Below are positions 1 to 6,005 of a stretch of DNA of 6,768 bases, piece after piece (the first letter of the stretch is position 1; each line of letters opens with the position of its first letter). Under the pieces are notes generated by a model. It was not told the DNA's origin. It worked only from the letters and a program-made list of their open reading frames with translations, and did no database searches. The stretch lies in assembly GCA_035308525.1 (NCBI GenBank), contig DATGGM010000101.1, forward strand, positions 1-6,768, given 5' to 3'. The position numbers and the translations under genes were made by a program. Source of the DNA: Bog-159 sp035308525. GTDB taxonomy: Bacteria; Acidobacteriota; Terriglobia; Bryobacterales; Bryobacteraceae.

Positions 1-2178
1 GAGATCGGCATGGGCGACAACTTCTACCTCGGCGATCGCAACGGCGTACGCACGCCCATGCAGTGGAGCTCGGACCGCAATGCGGGATTCTCGCGGGCCA
101 ACCCGCAGCGGCTGTATCTCCCGGTGATCATCGATCCTGAGTATCATTTTGAAGCCATCAATGTGGAGGCCCAGCAGAGCAATCCGCACTCGCTGCTATG
201 GTGGACGAAGCGCCTGATCCAGTTGCGCAAAAGCTCGCGCGCGCTGAGCCGCGGCAATCTGACGATGCTGCATCCCGATAACCGGCGCGTGTTGGCTTTC
301 GTGCGCGAATATGAGGGCGAACGCGTGCTGGTGGTCGCCAACCTGTCGCGCTTCGTGCAAGCCACGGAGATTCCGCTTTCTAAATTTCAGGGCATGGCGC
401 TGATCGAAATGTTCGGCCGTTCGCAGTTTCCCACCATCACCGAAAAGCCCTATTTTGTCTCCCTCGGACCGCATGCGTTTTTCTGGTTTCAATTGCAGCC
501 CAAGGAATCGCTGGACGAGAGCCTGAGCGAGACATCCGGTCCGCAGCTCGCGCCAGTGCTTACTGTCTCCGATTGGAATGAAGTGTTCTCCGCGGGGGTG
601 GAAGCTACACTCGCCATGCTGATGCCGGCATTTCTGCGGAAAAGGCGCTGGTACCTGGGCCAGTCGCGGATCGTCCGCCAGGTAGAGGTGAGCGATGTCT
701 TGCATATGCCCGACAGCCAGGCGCATATCCTGCTGTTGCTGGTCAGTTACAACCAGGGGGAGCCGGATATCTACACTCTCCCGCTCTCGGTCGCGCAAGG
801 CGAAAAGGCCGAGCAGGTCTCCCGCGATTTTCCGGAATATGTCCTGGTGCGCCTGCAACACCCCGATGGCAGCACCGGAGTGCTATACAGTGCGCTGTAC
901 GACCCGCAGTTCGGCACCTCGCTCTTGAATTGCATCGCCCGGCGGCGGCGCGTGAAGGGCCGCGCCGGCGAGCTCTCCGCGGCGCATACGCCGGCTTTTC
1001 GCGAGATCTGGGGCAGCGACCGGCCACAGCTCACGCCCAGCCCTCTGGGCGGTAACTACAACCACTCTTCGCTCACGTTTGGCGGCCGGTTCTTCATGAA
1101 GGTGTTCCGCAAGATCGAGCCGGACCGCAGCCCGGAACTGGAAGTGCAGCAGTTCCTGACCCTGAAGGCCGGCTTCCGCAACGCGCCCCGCGTCGCCGGC
1201 TGGTTGGATTATTGTGTCAGCATGCAGGAGCCCATGACCATTGGCATCCTGGAGGGCCACATCCAGCACGAGGCCACCGGCTGGCAGTACACCATGGACA
1301 GCCTGAGCCTGTTCTTCGAACGCGCGCTGGCCGCACCTCCGGACGCCGCCGGTATCTCTACCACTGAGCCCTTTCCCATCCCGCCGCGGGTGGAAACCCC
1401 GCCGGCGGCGGTCGAGCTGTTGGGCGATTATGTCGGAATGGTGCGCCTCCTGGGGAAACGCACCGCTGAGATGCACCTGGCGCTGGCCAGCCGCGATGAT
1501 GATCCGGCCTTTGCGCCGGAGCCATTCACGGATTTCTACCGTCATTCGCTGTATCACGGCATGCTGGTGCTTTCCATGCGCACGTTCGAGCTCTTGAAGA
1601 GCACCCAGTTACCGGATGACACGCGGCCGGATGCCGCCCGCCTGTTGGAACGCGAAGCCGATCTGAACGCCCGCCTGCAGGCCCTCCGTGACCGCCGTGT
1701 CAACGTTACACGCATCCGCCACCATGGCGACTACCATTTGGGCCAGGTGCTCCACACGGGCAAGGATTTTGTGGTGGTCGATTTCGAAGGCGATCCGCAC
1801 CGCACCGTCGGACAACGCCGCATTAAGGCCTGCCCGCTACGGGATGTCGCCAGCATGCTGCGCTCGCTCGATTACGCCGCGCATTCGGCACTGCATAACC
1901 AGATTCCCGGCGTGATCGCGCCGCAGGATGCCGCCGAGTCGCTGCACGGGTGGGCCACCTTCTGGTCCCGCTGGGCTGGCGCGTTATTTCTCGCCGGCTA
2001 TCTGGATACCGCGGGACGCCCCAGCTTCCTGCCCGCGACTGTCGACGATATGCGCCTGCTGCTGCGCTTCTATCTGCTCGAAAGGGCGCTGACGGAGCTA
2101 CGCCACGAACTGACGCAGCGTCCTGACTGGGTGCGCATACCGGTGCATGGCCTACTCGAAATTCTGGAATCGCAGTGA
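1..2178 (+). CDS. treS: Trehalose synthase/maltokinase fusion (TreS-Mak), 3' part
   Basis: Partial gene: the frame is open from base 1, and the ATG at 10 is internal because the preceding codons (E-I-G) continue a conserved TreS stretch. The visible part is 725 residues. Residues 1 to about 165 are the C-terminal end of a GH13 trehalose synthase, which interconverts trehalose and maltose; family-typical strings include MGDNFYLGDRNGVRTPMQW, the NVEAQ segment and VVANLSRF, followed by the beta-sandwich end. After a linker comes a maltokinase (Pep2-like) domain. It opens with KRRWYLG (214-220) and has GGNYNHSS near 350-357 and a candidate nucleotide-binding Lys at 367. The kinase catalytic motif HGDYHLGQ (Asp577) is followed by the metal-binding DFEGDP (Asp594). 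The kinase makes maltose-1-phosphate with ATP, feeding GlgE alpha-glucan synthesis. Such fusions are common in bacteria. The catalytic GH13 barrel is upstream of the window. No frameshift is seen. The stop abuts the stop of the next gene on the other strand. Confidence 0.93.
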   Translation, partial: EIGMGDNFYLGDRNGVRTPMQWSSDRNAGFSRANPQRLYLPVIIDPEYHFEAINVEAQQSNPHSLLWWTKRLIQLRKSSRALSRGNLTMLHPDNRRVLAFVREYEGERVLVVANLSRFVQATEIPLSKFQGMALIEMFGRSQFPTITEKPYFVSLGPHAFFWFQLQPKESLDESLSETSGPQLAPVLTVSDWNEVFSAGVEATLAMLMPAFLRKRRWYLGQSRIVRQVEVSDVLHMPDSQAHILLLLVSYNQGEPDIYTLPLSVAQGEKAEQVSRDFPEYVLVRLQHPDGSTGVLYSALYDPQFGTSLLNCIARRRRVKGRAGELSAAHTPAFREIWGSDRPQLTPSPLGGNYNHSSLTFGGRFFMKVFRKIEPDRSPELEVQQFLTLKAGFRNAPRVAGWLDYCVSMQEPMTIGILEGHIQHEATGWQYTMDSLSLFFERALAAPPDAAGISTTEPFPIPPRVETPPAAVELLGDYVGMVRLLGKRTAEMHLALASRDDDPAFAPEPFTDFYRHSLYHGMLVLSMRTFELLKSTQLPDDTRPDAARLLEREADLNARLQALRDRRVNVTRIRHHGDYHLGQVLHTGKDFVVVDFEGDPHRTVGQRRIKACPLRDVASMLRSLDYAAHSALHNQIPGVIAPQDAAESLHGWATFWSRWAGALFLAGYLDTAGRPSFLPATVDDMRLLLRFYLLERALTELRHELTQRPDWVRIPVHGLLEILESQ

Positions 2179-2646
2179 CTATCCCCCGCTGGCTTCCTCG
2201 TCGAACCTGCGCACGTAGTAGTACGTGATCGCTCCCAAGCTCACCAGCGCGCCCGCCATCCACCACAGATTCGGCCGCCGCCGGGGATCCCATAACGCAT
2301 CCTGAATCCGCATGTGGATGCCCATCCCGGAAAACAGATTGTAGGCCCCACTCATCATTCCCATCATTTGCTTCAACAACGGCATGATTCGTTCACGCTG
2401 TTCCGGAGTGTAATCGCTCATCCTGCGCACGCCAAAGTGAACCGCCTCCGGATACGCGCGGCTGATCCAGGGCACCACCAGCAACGTGCCGGTCAAGAAA
2501 ATCTCCACAAATAGGGAAATCCATAGCGACGCCGTGATGGCCCCCGGGACGCCATGGCTGGGGACCTGCGCGGCAATCGCCGGCAAGCCGCTTCTGATTT
2601 CGAAATACGAGTAGGCGATCAGCCCGGCCGACAGGAACATGATCAT
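2179..2646 (-). CDS. Small integral membrane protein, DUF1648-like
   Basis: 155 residues. The start ATG at 2646 has a good Shine-Dalgarno (GGAG, + strand 2653-2656, six bases before the start), so it is preferred over the ATG two codons later. Hydrophobic segments lie at about 3-16 (short), 37-60 and 127-145, with a weaker one near 97-112, so three or four membrane passes are likely. The stretch LPAIAAQVPSHGVPG (21-35) recalls the LP..VP.HF...G signature of DUF1648/SdpI-type proteins. The charged loop YTPEQRERIMPLLKQMM (79-95) followed by an NLF motif also resembles members of that group. This is a resemblance from memory and the residues are not a clean match. DUF1648 has no firm biochemical role outside the SdpI immunity-type proteins, so I assign none. 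It is transcribed divergently from the TrmO gene and convergently with treS, so it is probably monocistronic. Confidence 0.68.
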   Translation of the reverse strand: MIMFLSAGLIAYSYFEIRSGLPAIAAQVPSHGVPGAITASLWISLFVEIFLTGTLLVVPWISRAYPEAVHFGVRRMSDYTPEQRERIMPLLKQMMGMMSGAYNLFSGMGIHMRIQDALWDPRRRPNLWWMAGALVSLGAITYYYVRRFDEEASGG

Positions 2647-2705
2647 GGGGATCTCCAGTCAGTCTATACTCTCATTATCGTAATAACCTGGAGGTGGGCT
2701 CCGTT
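2647..2705. promoter_or_regulatory. AT-rich divergent promoter region
   Basis: This 59-base gap separates the divergent starts of the membrane-protein and TrmO genes and is AT-richer than its surroundings. A -10-like TATACT lies at 2665-2670 on the + strand. A -10-like GATAAT lies on the - strand (+ strand 2674-2679). Neither has a recognisable TTGACA-like -35 at normal spacing. An interrupted palindrome ATTA-TCG-TAAT at 2674-2684 overlaps the - strand -10, so it could be a small operator or chance in an AT-rich patch. Promoter presence follows from the gene arrangement; the exact elements are tentative. Confidence 0.45.
2690..2696 (+). promoter_or_regulatory. Shine-Dalgarno of the TrmO gene, decides the start
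   Basis: GGAGGTG matches the anti-Shine-Dalgarno at seven positions and ends nine bases before the ATG at 2706. An in-frame GTG at 2694 would extend the protein by four residues but lies inside this ribosome binding site, so it cannot be the start served by it. The ATG at 2706 is therefore preferred. Confidence 0.75.
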
Positions 2706-3161
2706 ATGTGGTCATTACAGCCGATTGGATATGTGAGAAGCCCTTACCGCGACACCAGGGAAATTCCCAAAGGATTAGGCGCGAAGCACGACGCGGAGGG
2801 GGTTCTTGAGCTACAGCCGGAATTCGAAGCCGGACTGCAGGACATCGAAGGTTTCTCCCACGTGTTCGTGCTCTGGCTGTTCGATCGCTCCGACGGATTC
2901 GACCTCGTCGGAAGACCGCCCATCGACGATCGGCCGCACGGCGTGTTCGCGACTCGCTCTCCACGGCGGCCAAATCCGATCGGGTTGACCGTGGTCGAAC
3001 TGCTCCGCCGGGAAGGCCCGCGGCTCCGGGTTCGGGGCGTCGATATGCTCGACGGAACCCCCATCGTCGACATCAAGCCGTATCTCTCGAGCGTGCCGCC
3101 GGAGCGCCTGCGCCGCGGGTGGCTCGCGGAAGCCGAGGCGCGCCCCGCGAAGAAATCCTAG
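2706..3161 (+). CDS. trmO: tRNA (N6-threonylcarbamoyladenosine(37)-N6)-methyltransferase TrmO, short form
   Basis: 151 residues. TrmO (E. coli YaeB, TsaA/UPF0066 family) uses S-adenosylmethionine to methylate t6A at position 37 of threonine tRNA, giving m6t6A, a cytoplasmic decoding modification. The TsaA-like beta-barrel domain fills the whole protein. It opens with PIGYVRSPY (6-14), followed by G25-A26-K27 and FSHVFVLWLFD (50-60). The hallmark FATRSPRRPNPIGLT spans 81-95, and DMLDGTPIVDIKPY spans 113-126. These are the family's most conserved blocks and form the SAM-binding face. E. coli TrmO is about 235 residues and has an extra C-terminal domain; here the protein ends soon after the TsaA domain with a short basic tail, like the single-domain members in other bacteria and archaea. 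Without that domain the tRNA substrate is inferred from family only. The stop lies 16 bases from the stop of the convergent VWA gene. Confidence 0.87.
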   Translation: MWSLQPIGYVRSPYRDTREIPKGLGAKHDAEGVLELQPEFEAGLQDIEGFSHVFVLWLFDRSDGFDLVGRPPIDDRPHGVFATRSPRRPNPIGLTVVELLRREGPRLRVRGVDMLDGTPIVDIKPYLSSVPPERLRRGWLAEAEARPAKKS

Positions 3162-3177
3162 CCCTGGGCCTGGCCGC

Positions 3178-4056
3178 CTACTGGCGCGGCGCATAATAGC
3201 CCGACCGGGTCCGCACCATGACACCCGGCAAGTCCACGTCCACCCTGATCTTGCGGAATGAGCCGTCCGTTGCGCGATTCGACGGCTCGTACCCCAGGAT
3301 GTACTGATTGCGGATCTCGTGCGCGATCTCCGGGGTGATGTTGGCGATTTCCGCCACGTCATTGGGGAACCAAGCGCGCCCGCCGGTCTGGAGCGTCAGC
3401 TCATTGAGCTGCTTCTTGGCGCGCGCGGCGCTGGCGGGTTCCTCAGCCCCCAGCAATCCCACGGCGTAAATGATCACGTCGTTTCGTTGCGCCACCTCCA
3501 CCAGGTGCGCCTGCGTCTCCACGCTGCTGTTGTCCTCGCCGTCGGTGACCACCAGCAGCACTTTCTTGTCCCGCTGCCCGTGGTGGCGCAGGTGCTCGAT
3601 GCCCAGCAGCAGCGCGTCGCGCATGGCGGTTTCGCCCTTCGAATCGATATCCCGCAACGCGTCTTCCAGCACCTTCAGGTTATTCGTGAAATCCCGGGCC
3701 AGCACCACCCGTTCATTGAAGTGAATGATGAAAACCTCGTCCTGGACATTGGAAACCTTCACCATCGCCAGCGCGGCGGAAGCCACCCGGTCGCGCTTGT
3801 CCGTCATACTGGCGCTGTTATCGATAATCAGGCCGAGCGAGATGGGCACGTCTTCCTGCCGGAAAACGGTGAGGGTCTGCTTCTCCCCGTTCTCATATAT
3901 GGTGAAGGCGTTTTTCGGAAGGTCTCGAACCACCTTTCCCTCTTGGTCGAATACCGACACGTTCAGCACCACCAGGCGCGTATCCGAGCGGAAAGTTGCC
4001 TCCTGGCCGAATGCCAGGCATGCCAGGGCGGACAAAATTACACACTTATGGCGCAT
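3178..4056 (-). CDS. Secreted VWFA-related (Acidobacterial-type) domain protein
   Basis: 292 residues; last gene of a leftward operon. The start ATG has Shine-Dalgarno GAGG (+ strand 4062-4065) five bases upstream and lies 18 bases after the preceding stop. Residues 1-17 form a short Sec-type signal, probably cleaved near G17/Q18. Cys13 does not sit in a good lipobox, so a lipoprotein is unlikely. Residues 20-70 form the beta-rich N-terminal part typical of this group (LVVLNVSVFDQEGKVVRDL, then FTIYENGEKQ). A von Willebrand factor A domain follows, with the full MIDAS metal site: D79-N-S81-A-S83, Thr143 and the TDGED loop (D172). The C-terminus (YILGYEP, then a beta-rich end with VRTRSGYYAP) matches the VWFA-related Acidobacterial domain family (TIGR03436), which is highly expanded in that phylum. 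An intact MIDAS predicts divalent-metal-dependent protein binding at the envelope. The partner and process are unknown. Confidence 0.93.
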   Translation of the reverse strand: MRHKCVILSALACLAFGQEATFRSDTRLVVLNVSVFDQEGKVVRDLPKNAFTIYENGEKQTLTVFRQEDVPISLGLIIDNSASMTDKRDRVASAALAMVKVSNVQDEVFIIHFNERVVLARDFTNNLKVLEDALRDIDSKGETAMRDALLLGIEHLRHHGQRDKKVLLVVTDGEDNSSVETQAHLVEVAQRNDVIIYAVGLLGAEEPASAARAKKQLNELTLQTGGRAWFPNDVAEIANITPEIAHEIRNQYILGYEPSNRATDGSFRKIRVDVDLPGVMVRTRSGYYAPRQ

Positions 4057-4074
4057 CCGTACCTCGACTGCAAG

Positions 4075-5151
4075 TTAATCGCCATTCATCATCTGGATCA
4101 GTGCCTGCATGTATCCGAACGCATAGGCGAAGGCCTGCCTGCTGCCGGCATCGCCATCGATACGCGGCACGTGGTCCGGCATCAGCATGCCGTCGTAGCC
4201 CACATCCCTGTAGACGCGCAGCGCACGGATCATGTTCACGTCGCCATCATCCGGGAACGTCTCCTGGAAGTGCAGGAAGCCGCCCCGGATATTGCGAAAG
4301 TGCACGTTGAAGATCTGGCGCCGCTCGCCAAAGTACCGGATCACATCGAAGATCTGTTCGGCCGGTTTGGCAAGCATCTCCGATACGGTACCCTGGCAGA
4401 AGTTCAGGCCATGATATGGGCTGGGTGCGATCTCGATGAAGCGCTTCAGTCCATCCACGCTGCCGAGCACGCGGGCGACGCCCCGGAATCCTTTCTCTCG
4501 GGGCATTCCCGGATCATGCGGATGGCAGGCCATTCTGACCTTGTACTCTTCGGCCACCGGAATCGTCCGCCGCAGAAAATACGTGATGCGCTCCCACGCG
4601 GCCTCTTCCCTGACCGGTCCGGCTTCGGTCAGCGGCGGCTCCTGCGCGGCTTTGTCGTAGTCGAAACTGCTGTAATGCGCGCCGCCGCGCCCGCGCGTGG
4701 GTTCCGTACGCACTACCCCCAAAATCGTCAGATTATATTTCAGCGCCGGAATGCCGGCGCCCGCGGCGTTGCGAATCATCTGGCAGATCGCGTCGATTTC
4801 GCGGTCGCGCTCCGGGCTCTTGCCCAACATGATGTTGGGATTCTCGGCCTGCGTGATGTAGTGGGAGCTCATCGGCAACGGAACCATCTCCAGGCGTATG
4901 CCGAACGACTCCACGTGCTCGCGCAGGCGGGTGAGACCTTCTACCGACCAGTTGGCATCCAGGCGCGTCGATGGCAACGTGCTGCAGATATGGTTCACGC
5001 CGAACGCGGCCAGCACCCGCAGCGTATCGTCTCCGGAGTCATGTTGCGTCCCCAGCTTCATTTGGGACGGCCGGCCCGGCGGCGTCTGCGCCGGCGCGCC
5101 CCCCGCGGCGAATGCGGTAGCGGCGGCTTCCAGAAAGTTGCGGCGGCGCAT
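4075..5151 (-). CDS. Exported mannonate dehydratase-like (UxuA family) TIM-barrel protein
   Basis: 358 residues; middle gene of the leftward operon. The N-terminus has a Tat-like twin-arginine motif, RRRNFLE (2-8), a short Ala-rich segment and an APA/Q cleavage site after 21. The mature part is a UxuA-type TIM barrel. Mannonate dehydratase removes water from D-mannonate to give 2-keto-3-deoxygluconate in glucuronate breakdown. Likely metal ligands are conserved in order: H210 (in HPHDP), C252 (NFCQG), H284 (VHFRN) and D326, with H327 beside it (PDH). By memory this matches the His/Cys/His/Asp site and adjacent catalytic His of Streptococcus suis UxuA. The acidic FQETFPDDGDV (295-305) corresponds to the family's FHE...GDGD stretch. 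It differs from cytoplasmic UxuA by its export signal, somewhat shorter length and HPHDP instead of HPDDP, so the substrate may be another sugar acid. The Shine-Dalgarno GAGG overlaps the upstream TGA stop, suggesting translational coupling. Confidence 0.87.
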   Translation of the reverse strand: MRRRNFLEAAATAFAAGGAPAQTPPGRPSQMKLGTQHDSGDDTLRVLAAFGVNHICSTLPSTRLDANWSVEGLTRLREHVESFGIRLEMVPLPMSSHYITQAENPNIMLGKSPERDREIDAICQMIRNAAGAGIPALKYNLTILGVVRTEPTRGRGGAHYSSFDYDKAAQEPPLTEAGPVREEAAWERITYFLRRTIPVAEEYKVRMACHPHDPGMPREKGFRGVARVLGSVDGLKRFIEIAPSPYHGLNFCQGTVSEMLAKPAEQIFDVIRYFGERRQIFNVHFRNIRGGFLHFQETFPDDGDVNMIRALRVYRDVGYDGMLMPDHVPRIDGDAGSRQAFAYAFGYMQALIQMMNGD

Positions 5152-5161
5152 GGCGGGTCCG

Positions 5162-5166
5162 CCTCA
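5162..5166 (-). promoter_or_regulatory. Coupling Shine-Dalgarno overlapping the NIPSNAP stop
   Basis: On the - strand, TGAGG combines the TGA stop of the NIPSNAP gene (+ strand 5164-5166) with a GAGG ribosome binding site, about ten bases before the ATG at 5151. Ribosomes finishing the first gene would be placed to begin the second, which supports one transcript and a fixed ratio of the two products. Confidence 0.5.
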
Positions 5167-5934
5167 GCGGATCGGCGAGAAATCCAGCGGCCGCAGGATC
5201 GCATTGCTGATGTTCGACACGATCTCGGCGTCGGCGTATCCCGGCTGCGCGCGCAGCTTCTGCCATCCCGGATCGCCGCCAAACGCGCCCCACAGCTTAT
5301 CCCGCGCGGCCATGCTCTCGAATGAAAGCATGTAGGTCAGGTTCGGCAGATTGCGTCCCACGATGGTCTGGCCGAAGAAAACCGGAGCCATGCCCAGCCG
5401 TTGGAAAATGGCGGCCTCGCCTTCATTGAACATGCGAATCTTGCGCTGGGCCGCCGTTTCGTTGTTGGATTCATAAGTGCGCAGCTCGAATATGCGCGGC
5501 GGAGCCTTGGTCTCCGCCGGTGCGCCCAGCGCCGGCATGCTGTCAAAAGCCCGCAGCAGCGAGTTCTCCATCCGGATATAACTCAACTCCGTCAGGGAGT
5601 TGTATTCGTCGAAGCCCTGCTGAAACTCCTTGTCCGCCGCCAGTCGGGCGGCGCTGTCCGCGAAAGCCGCCGCCGACGGATAGCTGATCAGCGCCAGGAT
5701 GAACGGACTGCCTTCGCCGATCATCGCGCCGAAGAATCCCAGCGGCCCGATCCCCAGCCGCGCCGCGGCAGGCAGATAGGTCTTTCGCAGGAAATCGGTG
5801 GTGCGCTGGGTCTGTCCCCCAGTGCGCAGGTGGTAGTAGCGCAGCTCGAAGAAGGCGTTTGCCTGGCCGGCTGCGGCGGCGGCCGCGGCCAGGCCGGCCG
5901 AGGCCGCGGTGGTCACGAATTGGCGGCGATGCAT
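5164..5934 (-). CDS. Tat-exported NIPSNAP family protein with two NIPSNAP domains
   Basis: 256 residues from the ATG at 5934. A GTG directly upstream (5937) is in frame and would add one Met, so the start is uncertain by one codon. The N-terminus is a Tat signal: HRRQFV (2-7), a very Ala-rich hydrophobic core with seven consecutive Ala (16-22) and an ANA/F cleavage site after 27. The mature protein holds two NIPSNAP (dimeric alpha/beta-barrel, ferredoxin-like) repeats. The first opens with FFELRYYHLRTG (28-39), and the second with RIFELRTYESNN (147-158). Each continues into a glycine-containing strand (FFGAMIGE; FFGQTIVG) and a later aromatic-rich helix (EFQQGF; GWQKLR). The biochemical role of NIPSNAP is not established. 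Exported forms are frequent in Acidobacteria and Planctomycetes. It leads an operon with a UxuA-like protein 12 bases downstream, which hints at a shared periplasmic substrate. No Shine-Dalgarno is seen upstream of its start. Confidence 0.91.
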   Translation of the reverse strand: MHRRQFVTTAASAGLAAAAAAAGQANAFFELRYYHLRTGGQTQRTTDFLRKTYLPAAARLGIGPLGFFGAMIGEGSPFILALISYPSAAAFADSAARLAADKEFQQGFDEYNSLTELSYIRMENSLLRAFDSMPALGAPAETKAPPRIFELRTYESNNETAAQRKIRMFNEGEAAIFQRLGMAPVFFGQTIVGRNLPNLTYMLSFESMAARDKLWGAFGGDPGWQKLRAQPGYADAEIVSNISNAILRPLDFSPIR

Positions 5935-5937
5935 CAC

Positions 5938-6005
5938 GAAATACTTATACCAGATAGCAGGCCGCCTGCCTTCGTCTTTTCCCTCAGCCCACGCGTCTCA
6001 ACAGT
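5938..6005. promoter_or_regulatory. Divergent intergenic region with candidate promoter
   Basis: About 68 bases separate the NIPSNAP start from the candidate start of the PilM-like gene. On the - strand a -10-like TATAAG lies at + strand 5944-5949, with its last base six bases before the GTG at 5937. Transcription could therefore begin at or next to the start codon, giving a leaderless mRNA; no Shine-Dalgarno is present to argue otherwise. No clear -35 accompanies it. A small perfect inverted repeat, GCAGG-CCG-CCTGC, lies at 5957-5969. No convincing promoter is recognised for the + strand gene. Confidence 0.4.

Noticed and set aside
883..1557. A 224-codon open frame on the - strand inside the treS-maltokinase gene
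   Set aside because: It is fully antisense to conserved maltokinase sequence, its translation has low-complexity Arg/Gly/Ala-rich composition, and it resembles no family.
3175..3186. CGCC-TACT-GGCG hairpin at the trmO/VWA convergent junction, considered as a bidirectional terminator
   Set aside because: The stem has only four pairs and no T-run on either strand, and it extends into the VWA coding region. Chance is likely at this GC content.
4010..4020. Cys13 of the VWA protein as a lipoprotein acylation site
   Set aside because: The preceding residues (A-L-A) fit the lipobox poorly, and the hydrophobic stretch before it is too short, so a normal Sec signal is more likely.
3319..5325. A 668-codon open frame on the + strand, opposite the VWA, UxuA-like and NIPSNAP genes
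   Set aside because: It is antisense to three genes with clear family motifs. Its translation is rich in His, Arg, Gln and Ala with no recognisable domain, and such long antisense frames are expected opposite GC-rich coding DNA. It also runs across gene boundaries.
5957..5969. Inverted repeat GCAGG-CCG-CCTGC followed by a T-rich stretch, considered as a terminator
   Set aside because: The stem is only five base pairs with a three-base loop, the T-run is broken, and it sits between two divergent gene starts where no upstream + strand gene needs a terminator.
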